Origin: an uncultured Clostridia bacterium
Lineage (GTDB): Bacteria > Bacillota > Clostridia > TANB77 > CAG-508
Length of the DNA stretch: 64,000 nt
Assembly: GCA_949745595.1 (NCBI GenBank)
Contig: CATJWN010000040.1
Coordinates: forward strand, 26,801 to 90,800
Direction: 5' to 3'
Numbering within the stretch: the stretch's first letter is position 1; each line of letters starts with the position of its first letter. Below the pieces are notes generated by a model. That model worked only from the letters and a program-made list of their open reading frames with translations. It made no database searches and had not been told where the DNA came from. The position numbers and the translations under genes were made by a program. Below, piece after piece: positions 37,312 through 48,227 of the stretch.

Positions 37312-40300
37312 TTATACGCCTCTTTCTCTCTCCATTTGACTACGAAATTCCTTTCTACTTGTAGGTATATCTGCATCTCTATTAAAACTATAATTTCTAG
37401 GTATAGACTTATTATTTTTAACATTTGTACTTGAAAATCTTAAATTTTCTCCAACATCAATTACTCCATCTGCATAGGCTCCTGTTCTTAATACAGCATC
37501 TGATACTTTTGCTAAAGTATCGTCTGTAACTGTATGAGATATACTTGCTACTTTTGGTATATAGTCAGTATATTTTTCATAATGACCTGCGACATCAAGT
37601 ACTCTCTCAAGTCTAGTTCCTACTTGAACCCTAGTAACTAAATCAGAAGCTACCCCTGCCTGTAAGTCAGAAGTCCAGTCAGTAGTAAGTTCAGAAAGTT
37701 TAACCCAATATCTATCTCCAACTGATACATACATATTTGCAATAGCACTTGCGTCAACGCCTTCTCCTTTAACAACTTCTAATAGTTCATTAATTGTAAG
37801 ATTTTGATTTAATAAACCACTTTCTGTTAACAAACTTCTATCAAAAGTTTTATCAACTAATACTGGGGCTTGCAATCCAACTGTATCTGAAAAACCTGTA
37901 CCACCTTTACCTCGTGCCTCAAATACAGCAGTAATTTTTTCATTACCTGTAAGAGTATAAGAAGCTCCTCCTCTTTCTCCACCATATACTGAATAAAAAC
38001 CTGTCACAGATTTACCGCTATTTGCTTCCATCATCTGAGACATACTCTTATTAGTGTCTAACACTTCTTCATATACTGGTACTGGTTGTTCTTTATATGT
38101 AGGCTCAACCCATCTTTGTTTTTCAACTGGCTCCATTATCGTTGTTTGCTCTGTTATTGTTTTTGTTCCTCGTTTTGCAAGCCAATCGTGGATCTTAGGT
38201 CCAACATATTTAACAGCTAATCCCTTAGCAAAGCCTTTAATAACAGTTGTTTTCATTGTTACTTCTTCTTTTACTGCTATGTCGTGTTGAGCATCACTAA
38301 TTGCATCTGTTTGTGACATTCCTGTTCTATTATTACTCAAATTGTTAATTCTATTATCAATTGTAGCCTTTTTATTAATCTTTTCTTGTAAAGCTCTTCT
38401 TGCATCATCAATATTTGGTGCAGTTGGGTGAGCAGAAATTTGGCTTTGTAGTGTAGCAATTTGTGTAGCATATTCAGTGCTTTGATTAGTCAAACTATGA
38501 ATTAAATTTCTTTCTCTTTCTTGTCTAACTATATTTGACTGAATTTCAAAAGCTCCTGCATTTAATACAACTTTGTTTCCTTCTTTGGCTTTAAAAATAG
38601 ACTCAGCTCTTGCTTTTATACCATTTCTAATCGGATGATTAGGATTTGTAGAATTGTTTTGTTCTGTAAAATAATCTCTTCTTGCTACCATTCTATGATA
38701 CCAGTTATTTCTAAATGGTGATGCATCTCTATCTCTTACTACTAATCTATGTATTGGTACGGCAACAAACCTACCCACTCCTCTATATATTGGAGCTACT
38801 AAGTTTCTAGTAAAAATACCAGCATTTAAAGCTACCCTACCAATATTTTTAAGTACTCCATCTTGATGCGGTATATATGGCACTCTTTCTCCATATTTAC
38901 CCAAAGTTGCTAAATTACTTCTCATATTACTGTTTTTATTAAAAGTATGATTTCTAGTCTCAACATATTCTCTATCTTTTTCTAAAGCATCAGCTATTTG
39001 ATCTGGAGTTCCTTGATATACACTTGTATTACCTGATTCATATTTTGTCATTCTCTCTAAACATTCTGCATATTTGTCTAATAGCAAAAATTGTTCATCC
39101 TCTTCTCTTTCAGGATAATCATCAATCGTTCTATACGCTGCAACAGTACCCGGATTCAATTCAATTTCATGTGCTCTAAACCTACGACTTCTTTCCATAT
39201 ATTCACGTCTATACTCTTTGTCTCCATAGTATTTTGCACACATATCATTTCTTCTACGAGAATATTCTGCTAAAATTCTATCTTGGTCCAAAATTTCAAT
39301 TTGTAACTGAGGATCTGCTGGAATATCTATTTGACTTTGTCTGCTTTTAATATTAAAACTATTTGCTCTTGCCTTTGTAAATGCAGTTCTTAATAAATTC
39401 CTATCAAAATCCATACTAGAAACTGTTGGAAGTCCAAGTGCATTAGTTATATGTTTATCAGTAAAATCAGTGCAACTATCACCTCTTAAAGTTACTCTTT
39501 CCATAGCTGCTGGACTTCTTCCAGCACACCAAGTAAGGTCTGTATGATACCATCTTTTTGTACCTGTTCCATCATCTAACTCTACTCTGTTCCAAGCATG
39601 AGCACCTGTCAAATTTCCTATACTATCTCTACCAGTAAAACCAGAAACATTTTCTGCATTTAATCCCACCATCAATAGTGCATTTCTTAAAATATCTGCA
39701 TATCCAGAACATACACACTTTCCTTCTTCAAGTCCTTGAAGTAAGTTTCTACAAGTATCTCTCTTCTCAGCATAATATTTTGACTCTGCTGAATTATCAT
39801 CTTTAATAGCATCAAAATCATAAGTAATACTATCCATCAATCTCTGATAAACTGTTGCAAATTTATCAATATCAGAATCTGTCAAATCTATTCCATCAAT
39901 TAATAAATCCAAAGTATCACGTATATATGTATATTGACTCAAAGTATATGGAGCCATTTGGTTCCTATTACTGTGTTTAGTAGGGTCAACAATTTGTACT
40001 TCTCTTATATTTATTCCAAGACTACTTGCTCTAAGTGCTAAATTATTTGCTTCAACTGCACTTAAATCTACTGTACTTTCTAATCTTAGTCTAACAGTTT
40101 GGGGAACTGTTTTTCCAATTGCTATTAAATGCTCAACTTGTGCTGGTGTTAACAATAATATGCCATCTTTTACATAATCTTGTGTAAAATCGAAGTTTTC
40201 CAACTCTGTATCATTTTCTACCATCATTGGATTATGTATAAGTTTTAATCCATCTCTAATAACTCTAACATCTTTGATATAATAAGGCATATTGGTTCTG

Positions 40301-42141
40301 CCCCAAAGTAAATAGTCGACTGCATCTTCTTTATTATAAATACCAAAATTTTCAGCTCTCTGTCTACTGTATTCAGATATAAAATTATATGTTTCATCTG
40401 AAATTGGTGTCAATGACCTAACTTCTCTTATAAAAGGCGCATTCTCTGATAAATAGCTCTCTAAAAGTGGATTTGTATTCCTAAAATTCTGCACTCTCGC
40501 AATATCATTAACTGTTAATTCATTTACCATTAAATTTAAGAAATATAATCTTCCATCAAAATTTTCTAGACCATCTAAATTATTTAGGTTTGCTCTGTTT
40601 ATAATTATTTCTGTAAGCTCTGGATTTGCAGATAATTCTTGTAGTATTGGTCTATCGTGTAAATCAACATCTCTTACTGTTAATTTATGAATTCTAAAAT
40701 TGCTAAGTGCTGAAGTTAATTCACTAGCATTTATAGCTTTAAAAGCTATGTCATACGAAACATCTACTGCTGGAATAACTTTATCTAAATTTGTAGATCC
40801 ACCAAAAGAAAGTCTATTTACTTTAGTATCTCTTAAATCTAATCCCTCTACATCAAAACCTTCAAAGGCCATTCCTGACAAGCTGTCAGAAGGCTTAGCC
40901 TTAAAATCTGGTACTTTCATTGATTTTGATGTATTTGTGTTTCTAAAAGTTACACTTTGACCACTAAAATCATCATCTATCCTTTTAGTTACGTCTTCTG
41001 CAACTTGTGGAACTTTAGACAAATCTATTCTAAAATCCTCTTCAAAACTTGATGCAATAGTAAGATTTACAGGGTCAATCACTATATCTTGACCTACTGA
41101 TTTTGCTTCATAAATACCATTTACAACTTCCTGCATATTTACAGATTTTGCAGTTCTATTCTCTATTTCAACATTATTTAAAATCTCTGGATAATATGTA
41201 CCAATTGACTTTAATTCTGAAATTAATTCTTCTGTCTTATCATCTGTAAGTGAAATTTTTAATGTACTAAGTTCTTCTAAAGTTTTTAGAGATACCGTAT
41301 CCCCTTTAAAAATTCCTTTTAACTCTTTACTCTGTACTGGGATTGTAATATTTTGTCTTACACGTTCTTTCCTTTTGCTATGGTCAAGTGCTATCTGGTC
41401 TACTACTACATTTAGTGCTTTTTGAACACCATCTCTATCTAATAATTTTATTTCTTGTGGTTTTGTTCCTAATTGATGCTCTGGATATTCATAAAATTCT
41501 GGATTTTTACCAAAATTATGTACTAATATATTTCCAGGTCCTTTTTGATGAGAAAGCTTAGAATCAATAGCTACATCAACGGGATAATATGTACCATCAA
41601 TTCTTACTTCGTTCCAAGCGTGAGTTCTTTCAATATTCTCTACATATCTACAAGGGATTCCTATTCTAGACATTAACTCTCTAAAGTTTCTAGCAAGTCC
41701 TTTAGAATCTGGAATTGCAGTATATATAGCCTTCAATGTAGATTTTTTAGATATATCATTTTCAGTTACTTGATTTGCTAATGATACATCGTACTCTGCA
41801 ACTAATCTTGCATACACATATAGAACTTTATTTAAGTCTGACCAGTCTTCATGAACACCTTCTTCATAATCTTCATATATAGATAAAATTTGTTCAAGTT
41901 CTTCTTTGGAATATAAAATATCTTCTTGTTCAGCCTGTAGTGCCCTTTTTCCTACTTCTTTTTCTGTTGCTGACTTGTTTTCGTCTTCACCAATAATTCT
42001 AATCTTAATAGAAGCATCTAGTTCACGTAAGACCTTACGCTCTAAATACTTTGTACTTCTAATTGAAATAAACTTGGGTTTCATTTCATTGATTTTTTGT
42101 ATATCTTTAATAGTAAGTTTTCTATCAAAAATCTCTTCCAT
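37312..42141 (-). CDS. 1,609-residue transglutaminase-like / leucine-rich protein
   Basis: Unusual large soluble protein without signal peptide. Around residues 140-190 there is a transglutaminase-like fold (DSKGLARNF, THAWNEV, PVDVAID) in which the catalytic cysteine position is a serine. Residues about 440-620 are leucine-rich-repeat-like. A second transglutaminase core at about 805-870 keeps the full triad: Cys in CVCSGYA, His in GAHAWNRV, Asp in HTDLTW. The rest is charged and helical, with a coiled-coil near 1210-1280 and an unrecognised C-terminal 350 residues. Transglutaminase-like proteins act as proteases or cross-linkers. The 42159 LRR gene lies just upstream in the same operon. Confidence 0.75.
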   Translation of the reverse strand: MEEIFDRKLTIKDIQKINEMKPKFISIRSTKYLERKVLRELDASIKIRIIGEDENKSATEKEVGKRALQAEQEDILYSKEELEQILSIYEDYEEGVHEDWSDLNKVLYVYARLVAEYDVSLANQVTENDISKKSTLKAIYTAIPDSKGLARNFRELMSRIGIPCRYVENIERTHAWNEVRIDGTYYPVDVAIDSKLSHQKGPGNILVHNFGKNPEFYEYPEHQLGTKPQEIKLLDRDGVQKALNVVVDQIALDHSKRKERVRQNITIPVQSKELKGIFKGDTVSLKTLEELSTLKISLTDDKTEELISELKSIGTYYPEILNNVEIENRTAKSVNMQEVVNGIYEAKSVGQDIVIDPVNLTIASSFEEDFRIDLSKVPQVAEDVTKRIDDDFSGQSVTFRNTNTSKSMKVPDFKAKPSDSLSGMAFEGFDVEGLDLRDTKVNRLSFGGSTNLDKVIPAVDVSYDIAFKAINASELTSALSNFRIHKLTVRDVDLHDRPILQELSANPELTEIIINRANLNNLDGLENFDGRLYFLNLMVNELTVNDIARVQNFRNTNPLLESYLSENAPFIREVRSLTPISDETYNFISEYSRQRAENFGIYNKEDAVDYLLWGRTNMPYYIKDVRVIRDGLKLIHNPMMVENDTELENFDFTQDYVKDGILLLTPAQVEHLIAIGKTVPQTVRLRLESTVDLSAVEANNLALRASSLGINIREVQIVDPTKHSNRNQMAPYTLSQYTYIRDTLDLLIDGIDLTDSDIDKFATVYQRLMDSITYDFDAIKDDNSAESKYYAEKRDTCRNLLQGLEEGKCVCSGYADILRNALLMVGLNAENVSGFTGRDSIGNLTGAHAWNRVELDDGTGTKRWYHTDLTWCAGRSPAAMERVTLRGDSCTDFTDKHITNALGLPTVSSMDFDRNLLRTAFTKARANSFNIKSRQSQIDIPADPQLQIEILDQDRILAEYSRRRNDMCAKYYGDKEYRREYMERSRRFRAHEIELNPGTVAAYRTIDDYPEREEDEQFLLLDKYAECLERMTKYESGNTSVYQGTPDQIADALEKDREYVETRNHTFNKNSNMRSNLATLGKYGERVPYIPHQDGVLKNIGRVALNAGIFTRNLVAPIYRGVGRFVAVPIHRLVVRDRDASPFRNNWYHRMVARRDYFTEQNNSTNPNHPIRNGIKARAESIFKAKEGNKVVLNAGAFEIQSNIVRQERERNLIHSLTNQSTEYATQIATLQSQISAHPTAPNIDDARRALQEKINKKATIDNRINNLSNNRTGMSQTDAISDAQHDIAVKEEVTMKTTVIKGFAKGLAVKYVGPKIHDWLAKRGTKTITEQTTIMEPVEKQRWVEPTYKEQPVPVYEEVLDTNKSMSQMMEANSGKSVTGFYSVYGGERGGASYTLTGNEKITAVFEARGKGGTGFSDTVGLQAPVLVDKTFDRSLLTESGLLNQNLTINELLEVVKGEGVDASAIANMYVSVGDRYWVKLSELTTDWTSDLQAGVASDLVTRVQVGTRLERVLDVAGHYEKYTDYIPKVASISHTVTDDTLAKVSDAVLRTGAYADGVIDVGENLRFSSTNVKNNKSIPRNYSFNRDADIPTSRKEFRSQMERERGV

Positions 42142-42158
42142 ACTTGCTCCCTTTTATA

Positions 42159-42800
42159 CTATATTCTCTCTCCATCTGTTAATTCTACCTCTGCCTTATG
42201 TGTATACATTGTTCGACTGCTCACTTTTATATCTTCTACTTTTTCATCTTCTTTTATTAATATTGAACCATCTAAATTTATACTCTCAATATTCGGAAAA
42301 TCTGTTAAATCACACACATTTCGTATATATCCATTTCTAATTAAAATCTTCTTTGCTGTCTGCAAATCAATCTTACTAAAATCAATATCCGTTTGATTTA
42401 GCCAGACCTCATCTAATCTAGGATATGGGAAATCTATTCCTAAACAATTATAAAACCTCAAGCTTTTTAATGTATGTTCCAATCCTTCAAAGGTTATTCC
42501 TTCTTCAAACTCTGCACCAAAAATCTCGAGGTCTCTTAAACCTGCTAAAGAAGCTATCACATCAATAGCTTCTTTAGTTATTCTATAATTTAATAATTTT
42601 AATCTTTTTAAATTTGGAAATAAGCTAATAGCATCTAAACTTATCCCTGACTCTTGACCATTAATCAAATGTGTATTCAAAGCAATTTCTTCTACTTTAC
42701 TAAAGTCTTCTGCCATAAGTTCTTCATAAGGCAACTTTCCAAGTTTTAATGCTACTATTCTTTTTAATTCCTTATTATCTCTTATTTCTTCTGTTTCCAT
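42159..42800 (-). CDS. Leucine-rich-repeat protein
   Basis: A protein of about 213 residues whose central part has five to six irregular leucine-rich repeats (for example LFPNLKRLKLLNYRI and LAGLRDLEIFG). No signal peptide. It precedes the transglutaminase/LRR gene by 17 bases and its repeats resemble those in that protein, so the two probably work together. ATG 42800 or GTG 42806 may be the start. Confidence 0.6.
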   Translation of the reverse strand: METEEIRDNKELKRIVALKLGKLPYEELMAEDFSKVEEIALNTHLINGQESGISLDAISLFPNLKRLKLLNYRITKEAIDVIASLAGLRDLEIFGAEFEEGITFEGLEHTLKSLRFYNCLGIDFPYPRLDEVWLNQTDIDFSKIDLQTAKKILIRNGYIRNVCDLTDFPNIESINLDGSILIKEDEKVEDIKVSSRTMYTHKAEVELTDGERI

Positions 42801-42885
42801 AACCACCCTAACGCAATTGATTTACATAATATAATTTATTATACCACAAAATTAGGGATTTTACAAGTTTTTCCAAGTATTTTAG

Positions 42886-44511
42886 CTAAACTTCTATGTA
42901 ATTATATTCAATATTTAACGCATCTAAAATTGCTTCTTCTCTATTTGAACAAGTAAAAATCAAAATTTGGTGGTCTGAATACTCTTTTGCAAGATATTCT
43001 AAAACATTTCTTAACCTTTCATTATCGAAATATGCAAATGCTTCGTCTAACATTATTGGCAGTATTTCGTTTGATACCTCTCCTACTGCACTTAACCTTA
43101 ATGATAAATATAACTGGTCTATTGTTCCAACACTAAGTCTATCAGCTGATACATACTGTCCATTTTCAAGCTCTACCACTAAACCTTCATCGTCTGTTAC
43201 CTTAACAAAATTATATTTGCCATCTGAAATCTTTTCCATCGTTTTGCACAAATTATAACTAAATTGTGGACTAATGTTCTTCTTAACTTCTTCATATGCT
43301 AAATCCAAACATTCTTTAGCAATATTAAAAGAATTATTTAAACTCATAAGCTCTGCTTTTTCTTCATACAAGTCGTCTAGCTTTTGTACTAGGTTTGGAA
43401 GTTCTTCAAGAGATTTTTCGTCAGATTTTTTGCAAAATTCAATCTCATATAAATCTTTCTTCATTTTTTCAATTTCTTTTTCATATGCTTTTATGTCTTC
43501 AGTAAGAGAATTGATTTTTTCTTCTTTAAGCTTGTTTTCTTCCTCTTCTGCTAAATGTTTAGCCTTAACTTGTTTTTGGTCATTTATAACAAGTCTTGCA
43601 ATCTGTGCTGCTGGTGCAAGTAGCGCTACAAGTCCAATTATTTTGTTTTCTAAAAAAACCAATAATAATGCAACTATTATAATTAAAACTCCTAGAATTA
43701 TATAATCTGTAATTGGAAATCTCTTTTCTACTTCTTGAAGCACATCTAAATTTGAATTTTCACTTAAATTCTTTAGTTTTTCATCTTTTTCTTTTTCGTA
43801 TATTTCAATATTTTTTTTGAAAATTTCAAGTTCAGTGTCTGAACTTTTAGAATCTTTCTTTATATCTTCTAATTCTCTTATTTTTCCTTCTAATTTACCA
43901 ATTTCTGCATTTACCCTATTTATTGGTCTATTTTGTGTCCTATCTGTTCCAATTTTATCACCTTGAAGTTTTGTAAGAAGCGCTAATGTTTTTTTATAGG
44001 AAATATTATCATCACCAGAAGATACCTTGTTACTTATCTTTTGGATAATAGCATTTTGACTATTTTGTGCAAGCTTTACTTCTTCTTGCTCAATTATTGC
44101 AGTATTTAAGTATGTTTCTTCGTCTATCCCTGTCTGCTCCTCAAAAAAAGCAATTCCTTTAGACTTAGTTTCTTTAAACTCCTTAGTAATGTCTTTCTTA
44201 TCTTCGTCATAAATAATTGGGTTTTTCTTTTTAAATTCTCTATATACATCAAAATTTTCACCACTATCTAAAGTATATTCTAATCTGCCTGAAAACTCTT
44301 CTAATGCCCATGGTTTGTACTTGTCAAAGTCCGGTATACTTTTACCATTCTTATTCTTTGAAGCACCATAAAGCATAGCTGTCAAAAACTTCATTAAAGT
44401 AGATTTTCCCGCTTCATTTTCACCATATATAACATTTATTCCTGGCTTAAGCTCTAGTTCTTTTTTTATAAGTTTTCCAAAACCGTTTATTTTCAAATGG
44501 TTAAACCTCAT
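42886..44511 (-). CDS. Short SbcC/YhaN-like SMC-type ATPase
   Basis: Probable ATPase subunit of a nuclease complex. The 541-residue protein has N-terminal Walker A GENEAGKST, two coiled-coil stretches around about 190-245 and 305-395, a hydrophobic hairpin at about 268-300 between them, and a C-terminal half with signature RLSVGTIDQL and Walker B LPIMLDEAFAYFD. It is about half the length of SbcC, and the membrane-like hairpin resembles the YhaN type. Its start overlaps the stop of the nuclease gene. Confidence 0.82.
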   Translation of the reverse strand: MRFNHLKINGFGKLIKKELELKPGINVIYGENEAGKSTLMKFLTAMLYGASKNKNGKSIPDFDKYKPWALEEFSGRLEYTLDSGENFDVYREFKKKNPIIYDEDKKDITKEFKETKSKGIAFFEEQTGIDEETYLNTAIIEQEEVKLAQNSQNAIIQKISNKVSSGDDNISYKKTLALLTKLQGDKIGTDRTQNRPINRVNAEIGKLEGKIRELEDIKKDSKSSDTELEIFKKNIEIYEKEKDEKLKNLSENSNLDVLQEVEKRFPITDYIILGVLIIIVALLLVFLENKIIGLVALLAPAAQIARLVINDQKQVKAKHLAEEEENKLKEEKINSLTEDIKAYEKEIEKMKKDLYEIEFCKKSDEKSLEELPNLVQKLDDLYEEKAELMSLNNSFNIAKECLDLAYEEVKKNISPQFSYNLCKTMEKISDGKYNFVKVTDDEGLVVELENGQYVSADRLSVGTIDQLYLSLRLSAVGEVSNEILPIMLDEAFAYFDNERLRNVLEYLAKEYSDHQILIFTCSNREEAILDALNIEYNYIEV

Positions 44512-45581
44512 TACATTACCTCTAATCCTATTTCAATTGCTCTAATAATTTCTTTTTCACTGTATTTTCCTTTTTCTAATAACTGCATAGCTTCTCTAAC
44601 AAATATTCCCTTAATATTGTTTTCCTTTGCTATTGCCTCTAAGTCATAATTTAGAAAAGTTTCATCTTTTATTTTTAGTACATTTTTTAGGCTAACTAAT
44701 TTTAAAATTTCTCTTGTATCTATCTCAAAATTTCTACTACCCACTAATATTACTTTATACATTTTATTTTCTTCTAATTCAAGTGCTGAAATCTGTTCCA
44801 CTAAGTCTTCCTTAGACAAAACACCTTCTATATTAAGCTCAAACTCTACAAACTCTCTCTCATCTAGTTTTATAAATGCACTTTCTAGTCTTCCTTTTTC
44901 TAGCTGTCCTACTACCATTCCATGCTCACCAAGTTCATCAAAACCAAAAGAAATTGGCGAACCTGGATATATAATGTTTTTATCTTTTCTGTAATTAGTT
45001 TTATGTATGTGTCCCATAGCAATATAATCAAAATTAAACAGTTTTAATCTTGCTTCAGTAACTGGGTTATACTCTATTCCATTTTTGTCTCTACCACCAT
45101 TTAAATCGCAATGAACAACAAATACATTTGGCTTATATGATATCGGTAAAATAAATTGTGAAATCTCTGAATTTGACATACTAAAAGAATTAAAACCCAT
45201 TCCATAAATATTAGCATCTTCTGTCTCAACTCTTTCAATTCCACCTTTAAAAATATGTACATTATCTGCAAACTTGAAGGTATCATAATAAGTACCCTTC
45301 ATATATGGATCGTGGTTTCCTGGTGATATAAAAATTCTAGTATTAGGAATTTCTTTAAAAAGATTATTTATATATTCAATAGTAGATAATCTAATATACT
45401 CATTCTCATATAAATCACCTGATATAAATAAATATCCAATCTCATTTTCTTTTATAAAATCTATCACTTTTTTGAATATCTTTCTTTGCTCTAATCTCCT
45501 GATATCTCCCATATTTTCCAAGCTACTAAGGCTTGTAAAAGGAGCGTCAAAGTGCATATCTGCTATATGTACAAAATTCAT
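44511..45581 (-). CDS. SbcD/YhaO-like metallophosphoesterase (DNA exonuclease subunit)
   Basis: Nuclease partner of the downstream ATPase. The 356-residue protein has the calcineurin-type metal motifs DMHFDAP, GDLYENE, GNHDPY, VHCDLNG and GHIHKTN, followed by a C-terminal capping region. One-base overlap with the ATPase gene indicates coupling. Mre11-Rad50-like repair of DNA ends is the family role. Confidence 0.88.
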   Translation of the reverse strand: MNFVHIADMHFDAPFTSLSSLENMGDIRRLEQRKIFKKVIDFIKENEIGYLFISGDLYENEYIRLSTIEYINNLFKEIPNTRIFISPGNHDPYMKGTYYDTFKFADNVHIFKGGIERVETEDANIYGMGFNSFSMSNSEISQFILPISYKPNVFVVHCDLNGGRDKNGIEYNPVTEARLKLFNFDYIAMGHIHKTNYRKDKNIIYPGSPISFGFDELGEHGMVVGQLEKGRLESAFIKLDEREFVEFELNIEGVLSKEDLVEQISALELEENKMYKVILVGSRNFEIDTREILKLVSLKNVLKIKDETFLNYDLEAIAKENNIKGIFVREAMQLLEKGKYSEKEIIRAIEIGLEVM

Positions 45582-45685
45582 ATTTTTACTTTCCTTTTCT
45601 CATTTACGCTATTTGTGGCTAGATTTTATCATATTCTCCGTAAAAAGTCAACGGTGCTAAGAAAATTTGTTCGTTGTAGGTTCAA

Positions 45686-45717
45686 TAAAAAATCCCATAT
45701 TTCTATGGGATTTTTCT
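45686..45717 (-). terminator. Terminator of the virD4 operon
   Basis: AAAAATCCCATA/TATGGGATTTTT stem directly after the virD4 stop. Confidence 0.85.
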
Positions 45718-47784
45718 TATGGCTCTATTGAGCCGAATAATTCATCAAATTTTGCTTCTAATTCTTTTTGAATATCTGATAATTCTTCTTGACGTTTCTC
45801 CTCTGCCTTTGCTGCTTCTTCAGCTGTTGGCTGATTTACCTCAAGTGGTGTTTTATGGTCTTTATCTGCATTATCAATATCTGAGAATAACTCGTCTAAT
45901 GACTCTAAAGACTGTTGTGCACCTCCACCTTTACCAGAATTCTCGTCACCTTCTTGATAAGGATTGTATGGATTGTATTTTCTCCATGGTCCTCTTTCAA
46001 TTTCTACATCATTGTGGTCTACTTTGAATTTCGTTATACTCTTTCCGATTGGATATTTAAAATAATAGTATTTATTAGCTTTAACTGGCTTAATACCTTT
46101 TTCGTAAATAATACATTGATCTGTATCCATTCTACGAAGCTCGTCTGGTGTCATAAGCGCTCTACCCATAACTTGATCAGACTCACTCTTACCTTGCTTC
46201 CAATCTTCTCTATCTTTATTTACTGAAACACTATCTCTTGTAATTGTCTTTTCACCTAACGCTTTAGAGAAATACTCAACTGTTTTTTGTGAGTTAGAAC
46301 CTAAGAAAAGGTGAGTATCACAGTTACCAATAATTGTTTCGTATGCTTCTTTATAAACTGCTTCTAATTGGTCTAAGTTTTGTAAGATAACACTAAATGA
46401 TATCTTCCTACTTCTTGAAGTTGATATTTTCTTATCAAAATCAGGTATCTGACCAATGTTAGCAAACTCATCTAGTATGAAATATGTAGGAACTGGAAGT
46501 TCTCCACCATTTGCATCAGCAAAATCATATAACTGTTGAATCATTTGTGAGAAGAATATTGTAAGTAAGAAGTCATATGCTGTATGTGTATCTGAAGATA
46601 TAACATACACTGCTGTTTTTTGGCTACCTATTTTTGTAAAATCTATAGTATCTGTTGAAGTAACTTCTGCAATCTCTCTTGAATCAAATTTACCAAGTTT
46701 TGATTGTAATGAACTCAAGATAGAACTAAATGTCTTTTCTGGAGCTAACTCAATAGATTTATAGAACATTCTTGCTGGATGGTCATAAGGCAATTGGTTA
46801 ATTAAGTTTGTAAGTAAGTTATCTCCATTGTTGTTATTTGCTGCCCTAATCAATTCTGAACAGCTAGCTAAGTTTTGTTCTTCTGGTGGTCTTACAGCTT
46901 TTAGATAATAAATCAAAGCTTTTAATAACATCTCTGACATATCATCCCAGAATGGATCTTGCGCCTTTCCATCGCCTTGACCTTTAACAATTGTATTTGC
47001 TATAACGTCAACATCTATCTCATTGTTTATATGATGTAATGGATTGTAACCATCACTGTTTTGTGGTTTTACTAAATTCAATACTTTTATATCATAGCCT
47101 TTTGCTCTAAAAAAGCCTGCTGTTTTATCATATAGCTCTCCTTTAGGATCTGTAAATACATAAGATCCTAAAAGCTGTGTAGCATTCGGAATAACATAAG
47201 AAGCAGATTTACCAGCACCAGAACCTCCGTACAACAAGTACGTTTACGTTACCACGTTTATCTGTTGGTAAGTAGTTCTTTTCTGCTAGTATAATACCTT
47301 TGTTTCTACTTAAAACTTGATACTGCTCGCCATTTTCACTCCAATCACTTGAACCATTTTCAATGTTTTCATATTCGTGCTTTGGAAAAGCCTTGATTAC
47401 TCCTACTAACACAAAGCCTGCATAGAATAGTATAAACCATTTACAAGTATACATATATGCTGAAAAATATTCTGTAAAACATTTTGCTACTGCAGCAAAT
47501 GGATTTCTTAAACCACAACCAATTTCTGTTTCATCTCCCATTGCATCAACGCCTAATAGCTCTGTAAAAAATTTGTCCCAATCGAACTCCTCTTTTATAT
47601 TTCCACTTTCATCTAAAACAAATTCTCCTGTTTCTTGATCTATAACAGGCACATAAGCAGATTTAATAGCTACAGTAAATGGTGCAACTGCCCAAAACAG
47701 AATTATTAACACCAATATTGCAGCTACTATCAATTTTCCTTTTATTCTTTTTAATGCACTTTTTAATTTTTCAAAAAAACTCAT
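45717..47784 (-). CDS. virD4: VirD4/TraG-type coupling ATPase, one CGG +1 recoding site in its P-loop
   Basis: Inner-membrane ATPase that recruits DNA or protein substrates to a type IV secretion channel. The joined protein is about 688 residues: two membrane helices (about 18-38 and 108-128), Walker A GGSGAGKS at about 186-193, Walker B YFILDEFANIG near 350, and an acidic, Gly-rich C-terminal tail. CGGA at 47226 falls inside the P-loop; skipping the C gives LVVGGSGAGKS, while the 0 frame ends five codons later. It is about 37 kb from the conjugation operon and has two unknown genes upstream rather than a relaxase. Confidence 0.92.
47226..47229 (-). other. CGGA +1 recoding site in the VirD4 Walker A motif
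   Basis: In-frame CGG after GTA. Skipping the C reads GGA-GGT, the first two glycines of the P-loop; ATP binding would be impossible without it. Confidence 0.92.
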
Positions 47785-47824
47785 ATATTTTCACCTTTTC
47801 CTCTGTATGTATAAAGCACATATT

Positions 47825-48208
47825 TTATTCACGTTCGTCTTTAGATTTTTGTTCTCTTCTTGCCTCTTTTGCTCTTGTTGGGTCTACAAGTTTAAGCTCT
47901 TGCAATTGACCTGTTAACAACTCTGATATAAATGCTATATTTGCATTTCCAAACTCTATATTTGCTTTACTTGTTCCAGAAGTTGAAGATGTAGAATTTG
48001 CTGTATCAGTAGCACCTGTATCTGATGCATTGTCAGAACTGCTACCTGAAAAAGTATCTAAGTTTTGTTCTCTTTCATCTATTACTTTACAAAATGTGCC
48101 TGAAACCGTACAATTTCTACAGCCTATACTATCTAAATATGATTGAATTTCTTCTGGTTTTACTCTTATTACTTTCATTTCAGAATTATCTGAATTAGTA
48201 GTACTCAT
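47825..48208 (-). CDS. Hypothetical protein upstream of virD4
   Basis: A 127-residue soluble protein with a two-cysteine pair (CRNC and FC) in the first half, a Ser/Thr/Gly-rich low-complexity middle, and a charged end. No known motif. GGAGGA ribosome site before the ATG. It is 41 bases upstream of virD4, in the same orientation, so it may be an adaptor or substrate of the coupling protein; this is inferred from position only. Confidence 0.5.
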   Translation of the reverse strand: MSTTNSDNSEMKVIRVKPEEIQSYLDSIGCRNCTVSGTFCKVIDEREQNLDTFSGSSSDNASDTGATDTANSTSSTSGTSKANIEFGNANIAFISELLTGQLQELKLVDPTRAKEARREQKSKDERE

Positions 48209-48227
48209 TGCGAATCCTCCTCATTTT

